From contig MU832034.1 in assembly GCA_029204225.1 (NCBI GenBank), forward strand, positions 26,497 to 90,496: a stretch of 64,000 nucleotides of DNA, in the 5' to 3' direction. Within the stretch, counting starts at the first letter, position 1. The number at the start of each line of letters is the position of its first letter. The notes beneath the pieces are model-generated. The model was not told the DNA's origin. It did not search any database and saw only the letters and a program-made list of their open reading frames with translations. Both the position numbers and the translations under genes were made by a program. The stretch is from Diphasiastrum complanatum. Lineage: Eukaryota > Streptophyta > Lycopodiopsida > Lycopodiales > Lycopodiaceae. Below, piece after piece: positions 1 through 9,290 of this stretch.

Positions 1-1035
1 TGATCTTCACTGTTCCTTGCCTTCCACGCGTATGGTGCTAGAATCTCTGAGGTAGATGAGATGATCTCTACTGTAAGCTGCATACTCGGTAAACCATTCC
101 TTGCGAGAGGTCATGTGTTGGGTAGCACCACTGTCCAAGTACCAGCTATCACAATCTTCGTTGCTACTATTGTAAGCCATTAACAAGTGTGCGTCTTGCT
201 CCTTGAATTCTGCCGCATTGGAGGAGTCTGGCTGCTGCTGCTGTTGTTGCTTCTTTGTCTCGTTGTAGATCCGGATACGACACTCCTGGATGTCGTGATT
301 GGCTCTCTTTCAATATCTACAAAAAATCTTCTTGCGCGATCCACCATGCTCACCTTGAGTGTGAGGCTTCTGATATTGCTGCTGCACTTGATTCTTCCCA
401 TTGGAATAGTCTTTCTTCTTGGTGTATAGAGCCATGGATTTGTCTTTGTTGGACAGGCTACTCGTCTTTCGTCGCATTTCTTCTTGAAGAAGATGACCAA
501 TCACCTTTTGAGGAGTGAGGTCGGGTTGTGTGGAAATCATCAGCACAAAGTATTCATACGACTTTGGAAGAGAAGAAAACAAGGTCATAATAGCATCATC
601 ATCTTGAATAGAACATCCTACATCTAATAACTGATCCAATGAGGATTTGAAGCTGTTGGTAGTAGAATCAGACATGCTAAGAGTAAAGAACTTCCTTCTA
701 AGGTGTAATCTACTGGTTACATCATGAGTCTCAAAGAGATTTGATAGCAAATCTAATGCATCCTTAGAGGTTTTGCATGTGGTAACATGGGATATTTGGG
801 AGTCAGCCAGATTGAGTGTGATACATGCTAAGGCCGTCTGATCTTTGATCTTCCAAGCCTTTGCTTGATCACCATCTTCTAGTTTTAGGTCAGCACCTTC
901 TACTACATCCCAAAGATTTCTATCTATCAACATCATCCGGAGTTTTAACTTCCAGATGTAGAAGTTAGAACCATTGAACTTGTCAATGATTCTAGCCTCG
1001 TTGGATGATGATGAAGAGCTACCAAGATGAGACAT
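1..1035 (-). pseudogene. Copia gag-protease (element 1), truncated by window edge
   Basis: Minus-strand Ty1/copia polyprotein start. The first residues (MSHLGSSSSSSNEAR) lead into a UBN2/gag domain (FNGSNFYIWKLKLRMMLIDR, CKTSKDALDLL, RLHLRRKFFTLSMSDS). A CCHC zinc knuckle follows (C-RY-C-KRAN-H-DIQE-C), but its second Cys codon is TGA near 310, so gag stops there. The frame stays open beyond it into a Gln-rich stretch and a protease motif DSGATQHMTS near 135. A one-base deletion near 15-25, compared with element 2, shifts the frame again. The ATG at 1035 follows the PBS by about 45 bp, which supports this start. Gag forms the particle and the aspartic protease processes the polyprotein. It is a decayed sister of element 2, and the remaining pol lies outside the window. 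Confidence 0.85.
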
Positions 1036-1080
1036 GATAACAGTAATATAAATGTTAATCTCTCGGTTTATTTGAGCTAT

Positions 1081-1092
1081 GCTCTGATACCA
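1081..1092 (-). promoter_or_regulatory. Primer-binding site of element 1
   Basis: On the minus strand this reads TGGTATCAGAGC, the complement of the 3' end of initiator-Met tRNA used by plant Copia elements to prime minus-strand DNA. It lies 3 bp inside the LTR edge and just upstream of gag. Confidence 0.9.
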
Positions 1093-1095
1093 ATC

Positions 1096-2679
1096 TGATG
1101 GGGCAAGGGAGATAGAAGAACGTAAACTGAGAAGAGAGCAGGAATATTGCAGAACATCTCTCCTGTTACAATCAGCTACTAGATGCAAAAATAGTCTAAT
1201 AGAAAGTTTATGTTGAATATAATCATAGCTTTAAGTGCTCTAATTGGCCAACAGGATCTTAAAAAATTAATTCATACTCTCAAAAACAAGAATACAGTCC
1301 ACCGAAGAGATTAGAGATGGTGTGGGTGGTATTACTGAAAAATGGATTCAATGAGAAGTATAGTTCTAAAATATATAGCACTAGTAGTATGATATTGTGA
1401 GTCCCTCAGGCGTCAAAGACAACCATCGTCTGATAAAAAAATGAGGAGTCGTAGACGTCCGTGTTCGGATCAGAGTGAGTAAACAAGCGCAATCAAACAA
1501 CGATAAACTACATTCAATCACAACAAACATTCATATTTGTAGGATCATATTGAAAGCATTGTCCGCAGGTGCACTCTCAGATAAAAAAGCCATCTACATT
1601 AGATACACAAATAGAAAGGCTAATGCTGCTATATTACACTGAAGCACAATAAATAGCAATTACAACCAAAAATTGACGGCGTAACTGGGAGGCTCAAATA
1701 ATACGTCTCATGGACGGAGCAACCAATAATTTGTGCTTGGACGATCTATTTATAGATGTCATTCGTGTATTAATTACATTGAATGTTTGTCACCTAATCA
1801 GGAAAGCCGTTGTATGTGGAAGTATATGGCTTTTGTGACAACTGTACATAGTATATATACAGTCAACAAATCAGGATCGTTGACGCGGACAAGGACGTCG
1901 CAAAATCTCTGACTTCGTATTTTACATGAAGTGGTTTTCTCTCACTTCGCAAATTTCGAGAAGTGGCTGGGGATGTTCCTCATTCAAAACAGACAACCTT
2001 TCGCATTTTCTCTTTTTTCGGGCTTTTGCGAAAAAGTCGAAGGTGCCTTTAAACAAGTTTTAAAGTGCCCTTAGAAAATTGAAGGTGTCCTCAAAAAGAC
2101 GAAGATGTCTTTAGCAGTTCAACTTTCTCGCACTTTTTGGAGGAAGCGAAAGAACCGAAGGTGCTTTTAAAACAAGTTTAAGCTGCCCTTAAAAGTTGGC
2201 GAAGGTGTCTTTAACCGTTTAACCCTAAAAAATAGAGGACCTTCTGGAATTTTCTCTCTCTTCGCATTTTTCGAAAAAATGCAAAAAAAGGTGAAGGTGT
2301 TGAACAAAGTAACTGTTGAACTGTGAACAAGTTGACTTTTTTAAAAATAATGGAACGGAAGAAGTCGAAGGTAAGTGTTGCAGTTTTCGGAAAGTGCAAA
2401 AAATGCGAACTGCGACAGTTAGTGTATTTCTGCATACTGTTCAAAAAGTAATGTAAATTCGCAGACTTGTTCCAAATGCAAGTTTTGTGGAAGTCCTTGA
2501 AGATGGCCAAGTCTTCAATGACTTCAAGTTATAAAACCTAACACCTGAACTTGAAATTATGATGGGATTGGTTACCCCTTGTTGGAGATCAACCGGAAGT
2601 GCGTTGTAGACGTCCTTCAAATAAATTGGTTGTCTAAGTTATGATTCCAAGGAGGCAACTGTGGGCTTAGTTTCCAACA
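1096..2679 (-). repeat. 5' LTR of Copia element 1
   Basis: About 1,584 bp, reading TGTTGG... to ...CA on the minus strand, directly outside the PBS. It is homologous to both LTRs of element 2 (shared blocks around TATA, the GAAGGTG..TTTAA repeats and AATGCGAA words). It lacks a segment of about 107 bp that the 3' LTR of element 2 has after the CCTCCTTGG block. ORFs within it are chance. Confidence 0.85.
1747..1754 (-). promoter_or_regulatory. TATA box in LTR 1
   Basis: TATAAATA on the minus strand, in the same sequence context as the TATA box of the element 2 LTR. It is the likely RNA polymerase II core promoter of the element. Confidence 0.6.
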
Positions 2680-3000
2680 CATTTTTTTCGCTACCTTTTT
2701 TTCTACTAGTGTTCTAATCTTATTTTTTTTCATAATTTCAAGTTCAAATGTTAAGTTCAATAATTTGAAGTCATTGAAGACTTGGCCATCTTCAAGGACT
2801 TCCACGAAATTAGCATTTAGAACAAGTTTGCAAAAATACATTACTTTCGCGACGATCTGCAAAAATACTCTAAGTGTCACGACAGTCTGTAGAAATGAAC
2901 TATGTTTTCAACAACTTTACCTAAATGTGACACTTGCATAGTTCAAAAGTTTAACTTGTGCAGTTCAAAAGTTCAACTATTTTTAACACCTTCGACTTTT

Positions 3001-3023
3001 TCGCATTTTTTCGAAAAATGCGA
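3001..3023 (+). repeat. Hairpin in element 2 LTR
   Basis: TCGCATTTTTTCGAAAAATGCGA is a near-perfect inverted repeat. It recurs at about 8,438-8,460 in the 3' LTR, and related AATGCG words occur in LTR 1 and in the LTR of element F. It lies about 270 bp upstream of the TATA box, in U3. Confidence 0.6.
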
Positions 3024-3288
3024 AGAGAGAGAGAAAATTCCCGAAGGTCACCTATTTTCATAAGTTAAACTGTTTCAAAGGCACCTTCGCCTTTTTTAAG
3101 GGCACCTTCAACTTTTTTGCAAAATACTGAAGAGAGAGAATCAACGATGTCCTCGTCTACATCAACGATGCTAAATTATTGACCGTATACACTATGTACA
3201 GTCATCACAAAAGCCAGATACTTCCAAGTACAACGACTTTCCTAATTAGGTGACAAGCATTCAATGTAATTAATACACGGATGAAATC

Positions 3289-3296
3289 TATAAATA
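3289..3296 (+). promoter_or_regulatory. TATA box in element 2 5' LTR
   Basis: TATAAATA. In the 3' LTR the same site reads TATACTAATAG (near 8,721), so the 3' copy has lost its TATA box. Confidence 0.6.
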
Positions 3297-3887
3297 GATC
3301 GTCCGAGCACAGATTAGTGGTTGCTCCGTCCATGAGACACATTATTTGAGCATCCCAATTATGTCGTCATTTTTTGTTGTAATTGCTATTTTGTATTGTG
3401 CTTCAGTGTAATATAGCAGCAGCTTGCTTTTATCTGTGTACAACGTAGATGAATGCTTGTTATGATTGAATGCACTTTCATTGCTGTTTAATCGCGATTG
3501 TTTACTCACTTTGATTTGAACACGGACGTCTACGACTCCTCGGTTAAGATCAGACGATGGTTGTCTTTGACGCCTGAGGAACTCGTGATATCACACTGCT
3601 CTTCGATTCATTTCAGAACTATACTTCACGTTGAATCTGATTTCAGCAATACCACACACAAACCATCTCTAATCTCTTCGGTGGACTGTACTCTTGTTTC
3701 AGACTATGAATTAATTTTTAAGATCCTGTTGGGCAATTAGAACACTTAAAGCTGTGATTACATTTAGCATAAGCTGTCTTTTAGACTGTTTTTGCATTTA
3801 GCAGCTGATTAGAATGGGAGAGCTATTTCGCAATATTCCTGCTCTCTTCTTCGTTTACGTTCTTCTATCTCCCTTGCCCCATCAGAT

Positions 3888-3899
3888 TGGTATCAGAGT
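3888..3899 (+). promoter_or_regulatory. Primer-binding site of element 2
   Basis: TGGTATCAGAGT, 11 of 12 matches to the initiator-Met tRNA complement. It lies 3 bp after the LTR end. Confidence 0.85.
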
Positions 3900-3951
3900 T
3901 TAGCTCAAATAAACTGAGAGATTAAGGTTTTTCTATTTGTATACTTTTATC

Positions 3952-4846
3952 ATGTCTCATATAGATAGCTCTTCATCTTTATCACTCAGTGAAGCTAGAG
4001 TCATTGACAAGTTCAATGGTTCTAACTTCTACATTTGGAAGTTAAAACTTAGAATGATGTTGATAGATAGAGATCTTTGAAATGTAGTAAAAGGTGCAGA
4101 CTTGAAACCAGAAGATGGTGATTATGCAAAGGCCTAGAGGATCAAAGATCAGAAGGCCCTAGCATGTATCACACTCAATCTGGCCGACTCCCAAATATCT
4201 CATGTTACCACGTGCAAAACCTCTAAGGAAGCACTGGACTTGTTATCAAGTCTTTATGAGACTCACAATGTGACCACGAGATTACATCTTAGAAGGAAGT
4301 TCTTTACTCTTAGCATGTCTGATTCTACTTACATCAACAGCTTTAAGTCCCTATTAGATCAGTATCAGCTGTAGGATGTTCTATTCAAGATGATGATTTG
4401 TTATGACCTTGATTTCTTCTCTTCCAAAGTCCTATGAGCACTTTGTGGTGATGATCTCCACACAACCCGACCTCACTCTTCAAAAGGTGATCAATCATTT
4501 TCTTCAAGAAGAAATGTGAAAAAAGACTAGCAGCCTGTCCATCAAAGACAAATCCATGGCTCTATACACCAAGAAGAAAGACTATTCCAAGGGCAAGAAT
4601 CAAGTGCAGCAGCAACAACAGAATCCTCACACTCAAGGTGAGCATGGTAGATCGTGCAAGAAGCTTTTCTACAGATATTGCAAAAGAGCTAATCACGACA
4701 TCAAGGAGTGTCACATCAGGATCTACAACGAGACAAAGAAGTCACAATAGCAGCAGCAACCAGACTCTTCCAACACAGCGGAATTCAAGGAGTCAGATAC
4801 ACATTTGTTAATGGCTTATAGTAGCAGCGAAGACTGTGATAGCTAG
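3952..4846 (+). pseudogene. Copia gag (element 2), decayed
   Basis: Starts MSHIDSSSSLSLSEARVID and aligns with the element 1 gag through FNGSNFYIWKLKLRMMLIDR, CKTSKEALDLLSSLYE and RLHLRRKFFTLSMSDS. It carries in-frame stops at 4,078 (TGA) and 4,135 (TAG), both where element 1 has Trp (TGG), and a frameshift near 4,360. The zinc knuckle is intact near 4,670-4,715 (C-KRAN-H-DIKE-C after YRY). A further TAG at 4,844 replaces the Trp just before the protease. The copy cannot make gag. Confidence 0.88.
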
Positions 4847-6349
4847 TACCTGGACAGCGGCGCTACCCAACACATGACCTCTCGCAGCTTACAACAGAGA
4901 CCAATTTATCTACCTCGGAGATTCTAGCACTATACGCGTGGAAGACAAAGGAGCAATGAAGATCAACTTCAACAACGATCTGTCCATTTGTGTTTCTAAC
5001 GTCCTTCATATTCCTCAGTTGTCAAAGAACCTGTTATCAATCTCTAAGATAACTGATGAGGGCTACATAATTACTTTCTCATCTGAGCAGTGTACAATAC
5101 TCGAGGAAGATACTACTCTAACTACATGCACTAGAGTTGGAAATTCTAATGTACTCTCTAATTCAGTTGCATTAGCTAGTATCTCTAATGAAAATGTAAA
5201 CGACAGTGCTGTTCTATGGCATAGTCGATTTGGACACATGAATACAAGATCACTTCCTTATATGCGTTGTAATAATTTAGTTGATGGTTTGAATTTCCCG
5301 TCTTCATTAGATAGGAAATCTTTCTTTTGTGAATCATGCATCTATGGGAAGCACTCTAGAAGCAAGTTTCCAAAGTCACATTCCATCAAAACAAAGCATG
5401 TATTAGGAGATGCAGTCTATTTAATCACTTTCATAGATAATTACTCTAGATGGTCTACAACCATGTTCATTAAGTACAAATCTGAAGCCTATGAATGCTT
5501 TAAGAGATTCAAGGCCATGGTTGAGACAAAAATGTCTAGGAAAGTGAAAGCACTTCGAATTGATGGTGGTGGCGAATATTCTCTAATGAGATGTTCGACT
5601 ACATGGCTGACAATGGCATTAAAAGACAGTTCACCACTTCCTATTCACCTCAACAAAACAGGACTGCAGAAAGGAAGAATCAAACTTTTCTCAACTCAGC
5701 TAGATCCATGCTACATCAAGCACACTTACTTGCAAAGTTTTGGGTAGAAGCTACTGCCACATCCTGTTACGTGCAGAACAGATTGAGCACCAAATCTGTC
5801 AACAACAAGACTTCTCGTGAAGTTTGGCACATGCACAAGCCTAGTGTTAGCCATTTAAAAACCTTTGGTTGTATATGTTTTGTTTGCATTCCTAAACAAC
5901 TTAGGAAGAAACTGGACCATAGGACAAAGAAATGTATTTTTATTGGCTATCATGATGAACATAAAGCTTATAAAGTTTATGATCCATCCACCAATGTAGT
6001 ATTTGTCTCTAGAAATGTAATATTTCAAGAACATACATATTATGATTTTAAACAACCATCGATTAACGATGCTATGTCATTTCATCCTATCTTATGTAGC
6101 ATGGATTCTTCCAATGTTGATGTTCCTTCTACAGAACCTACAACTACAACTATAGAAGCCGAACAACCGACAATACCTATATCAGAACAGACCAAGCTAG
6201 CTCGAGTAGATCTGAAGAACTTCAAGAAGAAGCATCATCGCATCCTGGTCAACCCAACGTTCGCTAAATATCCTCACGGACTCGGACAGTTCTTGAGAGG
6301 TATGCACCTCAATCATTCTGGACTTCATCAGAAGAACCAGAGAGCCTAG
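4847..6349 (+). pseudogene. Copia protease-integrase (element 2), decayed
   Basis: The protease motif YLDSGATQHMTS starts at 4,847 and a frameshift follows near 4,890. From 4,938 the frame covers the pre-integrase zinc region (LWHSRFGHMNTRSLPYM, CESCIYGKHSR). Then comes the integrase core, where the segment carrying the first catalytic Asp (usually VHxDxxGP) is missing: KHVLG joins directly to VYLITFIDNYSRW. The second Asp survives (LRIDGGGEY). After a frameshift near 5,590 the third residue lies in SPQQNRTAERKN. The C-terminal copia block (FGCICFVCIPKQLRKKLD, KCIFIGY) runs to about 6,060. Integrase normally inserts the cDNA; this one cannot. Confidence 0.88.
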
Positions 6350-6416
6350 CCGAAGCAATTAACTCAAGGATGCTGTGAAATGGCAAGAAGCTATGGAAAG
6401 CGAGTAAAACTCACTT

Positions 6417-7905
6417 TTGACGAACCAAACCTGGACACTGGTCGACTTCCCCACTCACAAGAGAGATATCGACAACAAGTGGATCTTCAAGAAGAAGATC
6501 AACTCTGATGGTTCCATTGCTAAATGGAAAGCACGGTTGGTGGCTAAAAAATTCACTCAAGTCCAAGGAGTGGATTATCAAAAAAATTTCAATCCTGTTG
6601 TCAGGATGCAGTCAATCAGGATTCTGATTGCGTTAGTAGGCACAGAAGACCTCATAATGCACCAAATGGATGTCAAGACAACATTTCTCAACGAGAATGT
6701 CGAAGAGGAGCTGTATACCTTCCAATCGGAAGGATTCGAAGTCAAAGGCCAAGAGCACAAAGTGTGCAAGCTGCACAAAGCAATCTGCAGCCTGAAACAG
6801 GCTGCAAGAGCATGGTTCGATAGAATCAACTCTTATCTCATTCAATTAGGATTTGCAAACAATTCAGCTGACTATAATGTTTATTTAAAATATATAGGCA
6901 CCAATTCAGTTCACATAGCTCTTTACATAGATGATGCATTTATTTTGTCCGATGACACTTCTCTTCTACACACTACTAAGAGTGATCTGTCAAAGGAATT
7001 TGACATGACTGATTTAGGAGCTGTTCATTCTTTGCTAGAAATTCACATTACTAGAGATAGACTTCAGAATATCTTAGCCAGCAGGCATATCTAAAAGGCA
7101 GTTTAGAAAAGTTTCATATGTCTGATTGCAAACCAATTGATACTCCAATGGATCCAAGTATAGTATTGACTAAACCTTCTTGTGCTGAGACTGATAGTGA
7201 AGTACTCGACTTACCGAAGTACTCTTATCATTCACTAATCGGATCTCTAATGTATGCAATGTTGTGTACTAGACCAAATTTAGCATATACCTGTTAGCAC
7301 GTTGACTCAATTCATGTCTAATCCTAGAATCTCTCATTGGAAAGCATTAAAGAGAGTGATGAGATATATTCACAGAAGTCTAGACCAATTTTTATGTTAT
7401 GATGGAAATGCTATCGACCCACTCGTCCTGCGAGACTACTCTGACTCAAATTGGGGAGGAACTGTTTCTACCAGAAAATCTACCTCCGGGTTCTATTTCT
7501 ATTTGGCAGGGGGACCGATTTTGTGGAACTCAAGGAAGCAGAAATCAGTTGCGCTTTCTTCGACAGAGGCAGAGTACATCGCAGCATGTCAAGCTTCAAA
7601 AGAGGCTATATGGATCAGGTTATTACTTCACGACTTACATCACACTCAATTTAATGCTACCACCATTCTGTCCGACAACTTGATCTGTATTTCACTATCA
7701 CTGAATCCCAGATTTCATGGCAAATCCAAGCACATAGAAATCTAGTATCATTTCATTTGGGAGAAAGTTTTCTCAGGGCAAGTGATCCTTCAATACTGCT
7801 CCACAACAGAAATGGTCGCAAACATCTTCACCAAAGCGCTTCCCAGGATCAAGCACCAGAAGTTCTTCAACAAGCTGAACCTGGCGAAGATACCAAGACA
7901 CCAAC
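6417..7905 (+). pseudogene. Copia reverse transcriptase-RNase H (element 2), decayed
   Basis: The RT begins at TWTLVDFP, passes NKWIFKKKINSDGSIAKWKARLVAK and HQMDVKTTFLNENVEEELY, and reaches the active site as YIDD (6,924-6,935; the usual form is YVDD). It breaks at 7,094. RNase H runs from about 7,302 and shows DSNWGG (Asp), TEAEYIAA (Glu) and ILSDN (Asp). A stop interrupts KHIEI*YHF at 7,743. The pol end (FTKALPRIKHQKFFNKL) runs to about 7,905, 8 bp before the PPT. At least two frameshifts and one stop make it inactive. Confidence 0.88.
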
Positions 7906-7912
7906 CATGACG

Positions 7913-7922
7913 TTAAGGGGGA
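7913..7922 (+). promoter_or_regulatory. Polypurine tract of element 2
   Basis: TTAAGGGGGA, immediately before the 3' LTR. It is the usual primer site for plus-strand cDNA synthesis. Confidence 0.8.
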
Positions 7923-7923
7923 T

Positions 7924-9102
7924 TTTTGAAAATTAAGCCCACAGTTTCCTCCTTGGTGAATGACTGATTTCTATTTCATGATTCTTCTTGCATGTTTATT
8001 GATCATTGATCTAGGGTCAAGTGAAACCAAATTTGATTCTACGTCTGCTCATCTGATACCTGCAGGAATCACAAACTTAGACAGCCAATTTATTTGAAGA
8101 ACGCTTACAATGGGCTTTCGGCTCATCTCCAGCAAAGGGTAACCAATCTTGTCATAATATCAAGTTCAGATGTTAAGTCAATAATTTGAAGACATTGATG
8201 ACTTGGCCATCTTCAAGGACTTCCACAAAATTATCATTTAGAACAAGTCTGCAAAAATACATTACTTTCACGACAGTCTGCAAAAATACTGTAAGTGTCA
8301 CAACAGTCTGCAAAAATGAACTATGTTTTCAACAGCTTCGGCTTTTTTGCATTTCTCCAAAATGCGACACTTGCATAATTCAAAAGTTTAACTTGTGCAG
8401 TTCAAAAGTTCAATTGTTTTTAACACCTTCGGCTTTTTCGCATTTTTTCGAAAAATGCGAAGAGAGAAAATTTTTGAAGGTCATCTAATTTCATAAGTTA
8501 AACTGTTTCAAGAACACCTTTGCCTTTTTAAGGGCACCTTCGGCTTTTTCGCAAAATCCCGAAGAGAGAAAAACAACGACGTCCTCGGCCGTGTCAACGA
8601 TGCTAAATTATTGACCGTATACACTATGTACAGTCGTCACAAAAGCCATGTACTTCCAAGTAAAATGGCTTTTCTAATTAGGTGACAAGCATTCAATGTA
8701 ATTAATACACGGATGAAATCTATACTAATAGATCGTTCGAGCATAGATTAGTGGTTGCTCCGTCCATGATGAGACACATTATTTGAGCATCCCAATTACG
8801 TCATCATTTTTAGTTGTAATTGCAATTTTGTATTGTGTTTTAGTGTAATATAGCAGCAGCTTGCTTTTATCTGTGTACAACGTAGATGAATGCTTGTTGT
8901 GATTGAATGCACTTTCATTGTTGTTTGATCACGCTTGTTTACTCACTCTGATCAAAACACGGACTTCTACGACTCCCCAGTTTCTGATCAGACGATGGCT
9001 GTCTTTGACGCTTGAGGAACTCGTGATATCACATTGCTCTTCGATTCATTTCAGAACTATATATACTTCACGCTGAATCTGATTTTAGCAATACCACACA
9101 CA
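7924..9102 (+). repeat. 3' LTR of Copia element 2, 3'-truncated
   Basis: Starts TTTTGAAAATTAAGCCCACAG, aligning with the TGTTGGAAACTAAGCCCACAG start of LTR 1 (the TG is mutated). It matches the 5' LTR up to ATACCACACACAA and then stops. The last 200 bp or so of the LTR are missing, and a different gag fragment follows. It contains an extra block of about 107 bp (about 7,955-8,065) absent from LTR 1. Confidence 0.85.
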
Positions 9103-9129
9103 ATTGCATCTCATAGGCATTCATTCATA

Positions 9130-9290
9130 ATGTCATCCATGGGTGGATATTTGTTAGAATCTAGTGAGAAACTAACTTCACAAACTATTCCATTTGGAAA
9201 GTAAGGATGGAATCACTACTTGTGATCCATGACCTCTTTGATATTGTTCTAGGAGTTGAGGAAGAGCCTGAAGCTGCCCAAAGAGCGACT
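9130..9290 (+). pseudogene. Copia gag N-terminal fragment
   Basis: Begins MSSMGGYLLESSEKLTS. After a small deletion near 9,180 it continues in another frame as YSIWKVRMESLLVIHDLFDI and EEEPEAAQ. This matches the gag start of elements D and D' (SINYSTWKVRMESLLE, EERPATQQ). Only about 50 codons remain before a minus-strand sequence takes over. Confidence 0.75.

Larger units (their letters stand above)
2731..3884 (+). repeat. 5' LTR of Copia element 2, 5'-truncated
   Basis: Homologous to 8,155-9,102 and, inverted, to the element 1 LTR. The first part of the LTR is missing: the copy starts at CATAATTTCAAGTTC, which is internal in the 3' LTR. It ends in ...CCATCA just before the PBS. A spacer of about 50 bp (2,680-2,730) separates it from the head-to-head LTR of element 1. 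Confidence 0.85.

Noticed and set aside
187-518. Plus-strand open frames over the element 1 gag
   Set aside because: They are antisense shadows of the Gln-rich and zinc-knuckle region; the minus strand gives a clear gag.
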